Of a stretch of 64,000 bases of DNA, positions 62,606 through 64,000 are shown one piece after another. The stretch spans positions 47,571-111,570 of the forward strand of contig FIZJ01000016.1 in the NCBI GenBank assembly GCA_900019385.1, given 5' to 3'. The position numbers were made by a program, and so were the translations under genes. This stretch comes from an uncultured Clostridia bacterium. GTDB taxonomy: Bacteria > Bacillota > Limnochordia > Darwinibacteriales > DTU012. Positions within the stretch are counted from its first letter, which is position 1. Each line of letters opens with the position of its first letter. The notes beneath the pieces were generated by a model. It searched no databases. It was not told the DNA's origin and saw only the letters and a list, made by a program, of their open reading frames with translations.

Positions 62606-63878
62606 AGTCCACTCTGCGGGGATCGACAGTGAGTATCTGCTCTACCTCTTCAGGGTACTTGGCAATGAATACGAGTTCGTCTGCGGTTAAAGGTTTCTGG
62701 TTGTGCAGCGAGGCGTACTGAACCAAACGCAAAATGTCTCGCTCGTTTTCCAGTTCTATCCCCAGCTCTTTGTACACATGCTTCAGCCCTTTTATTCCGC
62801 CGTATTCCCCGGTGGTGATGATCCGTCCCAGCGGCCTGATTTCATGATCTTCGATGCCAAGTTCGTCAGGGGAATAAAGCTCGTAGTTCTTCCGGTTTTT
62901 CAGCATTCCGTCTGCATGGATTCCCGATTCATGGGCAAAAGCATTGCGCCCCACTCCCACCTGGTTGATGGGGATCGGCACACCGAAGGCATTGGCCACA
63001 TAGTTGCAGAGCTTCCAAGCTTTGGTCAAATCGATTTGCTCATCGAGAACACTCCGGTCCTGCAGCCCCCGGGATTTCCTCAAAGCCAGGAGCACAGAAA
63101 CTAAATCAGCGTTACCTGCTCTTTCACCCATGCCGTTGACAGTAGTATTGATATACGCGTCAACCCCTGCGTCGAGGGCTCCCATCGCTCCTTCCACCGA
63201 GTTGGCCACCGCATAGCCCAGATCATTGTGGCAGTGAAGTTCAATGGGCATCTGGACCGCTTCAGCGATTCTCTTGACACTGTCGTAGATGGAAACGGTC
63301 CGGTCGTAGCCAAGCGTGTCGCAGTACCGGAACCGATCGGCGCCGTGCTCTTTCGCTGCCAAGGCAAACCTGATCAGATAGTCTTCGTCGTAGCGTTTAT
63401 CCTGAGTATAGGGCTCAGTCCTGGAGGCATCTTCGGCGTTTACACCGATTGATTCTATGCCCAGTTCTTTGGCGCAGGCCACCGCTTCGGTCATCATCTT
63501 GAGGACATCTTCCCTGGTCAGCCTCCCGCCGAACTTACCTTCAGTCATGATCTCCGAGGTGGAAATGGACAGGTTCAAGATTTTGATGTTTGTATACTTT
63601 ACAGCCCGCTGCACGTCCTCGGCCATGGCGCGCACCCAGCCCTGCAGCCGCATGTTGCCCATGGCTCCTTTTTCGGCGAGCCTCAAGTTGGCGTTGATAT
63701 AATTCCACTCATGCTGCAAAGCGGGAAAACCGATCTCGCTCTGGTAGATCCCCATCTTGCTCAAATATACATTCAACATTGTTTTCTGCAGCTTCGAAAG
63801 GCCAATGAATGCTGTTTGCACTCCGTCACGATTGGTGACGTCTATAATATACACCTTGTTCTTGCCATTACCAGCCAT
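62604..63878 (-). CDS. Homocitrate synthase-family enzyme, probable Re-citrate synthase
   Basis: DRE-TIM aldolase-type acyltransferase of about 424 residues. The metal/substrate motif is DVTNRDGVQT, the histidines are in ELHCHNDLG, and NTTVNGMGERAGNAD, NQVGVGRNAFAHESGIHADG and TTGEYGGIKGL follow. This is the subgroup that includes the clostridial Re-citrate synthase, which is related to homocitrate and isopropylmalate synthases rather than to ordinary citrate synthase; assignment is from memory of the family. ATG at 63878 follows GGAGG by eight bases; the earlier ATG at 63893 contains that site. Together with the neighbouring dehydrogenase it would feed 2-oxoglutarate and glutamate synthesis. 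Confidence 0.8.
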   Translation of the reverse strand: MAGNGKNKVYIIDVTNRDGVQTAFIGLSKLQKTMLNVYLSKMGIYQSEIGFPALQHEWNYINANLRLAEKGAMGNMRLQGWVRAMAEDVQRAVKYTNIKILNLSISTSEIMTEGKFGGRLTREDVLKMMTEAVACAKELGIESIGVNAEDASRTEPYTQDKRYDEDYLIRFALAAKEHGADRFRYCDTLGYDRTVSIYDSVKRIAEAVQMPIELHCHNDLGYAVANSVEGAMGALDAGVDAYINTTVNGMGERAGNADLVSVLLALRKSRGLQDRSVLDEQIDLTKAWKLCNYVANAFGVPIPINQVGVGRNAFAHESGIHADGMLKNRKNYELYSPDELGIEDHEIRPLGRIITTGEYGGIKGLKHVYKELGIELENERDILRLVQYASLHNQKPLTADELVFIAKYPEEVEQILTVDPRRVD

Positions 63879-63944
63879 AACCGATTCCTCCATACACGGA
63901 TATAGGTGCCGAAACTGCGCGCTTCAATGTGATATTAATGATAG

Positions 63945-63973
63945 ATTATAACATAAATACCGGTGATTGTCAA
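63945..63973 (-). promoter_or_regulatory. Perfect consensus promoter of the Re-citrate synthase-like gene
   Basis: On the minus strand TTGACA (63968-63973), 17 bases, TATAAT (63945-63950), both hexamers exact. The leader is about 60 bases. Confidence 0.85.
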
Positions 63974-63979
63974 AAAGCA

Positions 63980-64000
63980 TGACAGGGGTTGTGACAGGGG
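63980..64000. repeat. Direct repeat upstream of the consensus promoter
   Basis: TGACAGGGG occurs at 63980-63988 and again at 63992-64000, a 12-base period, just upstream of the -35. It may continue beyond the window. Possible activator or repressor site. Confidence 0.5.

Noticed and set aside
1..64000. CRISPR array, transposon, prophage or tRNA-linked island
   Set aside because: No regularly spaced repeats, transposase, integrase or tRNA was seen; gene content is chromosomal throughout.

Overview
The window reads as one continuous, gene-dense bacterial chromosome segment. I see no tRNA, rRNA, CRISPR array, insertion sequence or prophage. Gene content points to an anaerobic member of the Bacillota (Firmicutes): a complete Rnf complex, a SpoVD-type penicillin-binding protein beside a DacF-type carboxypeptidase, a TGS-uridine kinase fusion, a small CD3324-type regulator, a B. 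subtilis-type purine operon with a PurBox-like operator, and what looks like a Re-type citrate synthase. G+C is a little above 50 percent by eye. Several envelope genes (LolA-like protein, M48 protease with a propeller, a beta-rich exported protein, an oligopeptide-binding protein with no lipobox) fit a lineage that may have an outer membrane. A Limnochordia-like lineage is a guess, not a result.

Layout. 1-8.1 kb: DNA repair (nth), cell-wall synthesis (SpoVD-like PBP, DacF-like carboxypeptidase, FemX-like ligase, a divergent alanine racemase), SppA and a CsoR-type regulator. 8.1-16.7 kb: LysM-M23 hydrolase, thioredoxin reductase, apbE, rnfBAEGDC and trmL, all on the minus strand and probably largely one transcription unit; ApbE would flavinylate RnfG and RnfD. 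16.7-20.2 kb: four-gene exported/envelope cluster. 20.3-31.3 kb: FMN glutamate synthase-like protein, radical SAM protein, nucleoside kinase, M20 peptidase, Ogt, a large exported HEAT-pectate lyase and glutaminyl-tRNA synthetase. 31.4-38.3 kb: a lipoprotein, then carbohydrate-related genes (Gfo/Idh oxidoreductase, AraC regulator, GH106-like hydrolase), a HEPN-CBS protein, and a small CD3324-like gene behind an elaborate leader. 38.3-45.6 kb: purE-L-F-M-N-D. 45.6-53.2 kb: a TetR-headed operon (peptide transporter subunits without ATPases, MscS channel, C-S lyase) and a split chromate-family transporter. 53.3-58.0 kb: phosphoglucomutase, a phosphoglycerate mutase with its two halves in swapped order, cold-shock protein, RapZ. 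58.1-64 kb: FAD oxidoreductase with MFS carrier, isocitrate dehydrogenase-family gene, Re-citrate synthase-like gene.

Two observations stand out. (1) The 523-residue protein at 55142-56713 carries every metal-binding and catalytic motif of cofactor-independent phosphoglycerate mutase, but in circularly permuted order: the family's C-terminal part comes first and its normal N-terminus lies near residue 307. (2) The leader at 38078-38320 has a near-consensus promoter, a 24-residue leader ORF with a strong ribosome site, a 19-bp imperfect stem that buries the next ribosome site, and a 14-codon ORF whose stop overlaps the start of the CD3324-like gene. That is the layout expected of translational attenuation.

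Many starts were moved from the longest ORF to a start with a well-spaced ribosome binding site; each entry says so. No stretch longer than about 250 bases lacks a gene.
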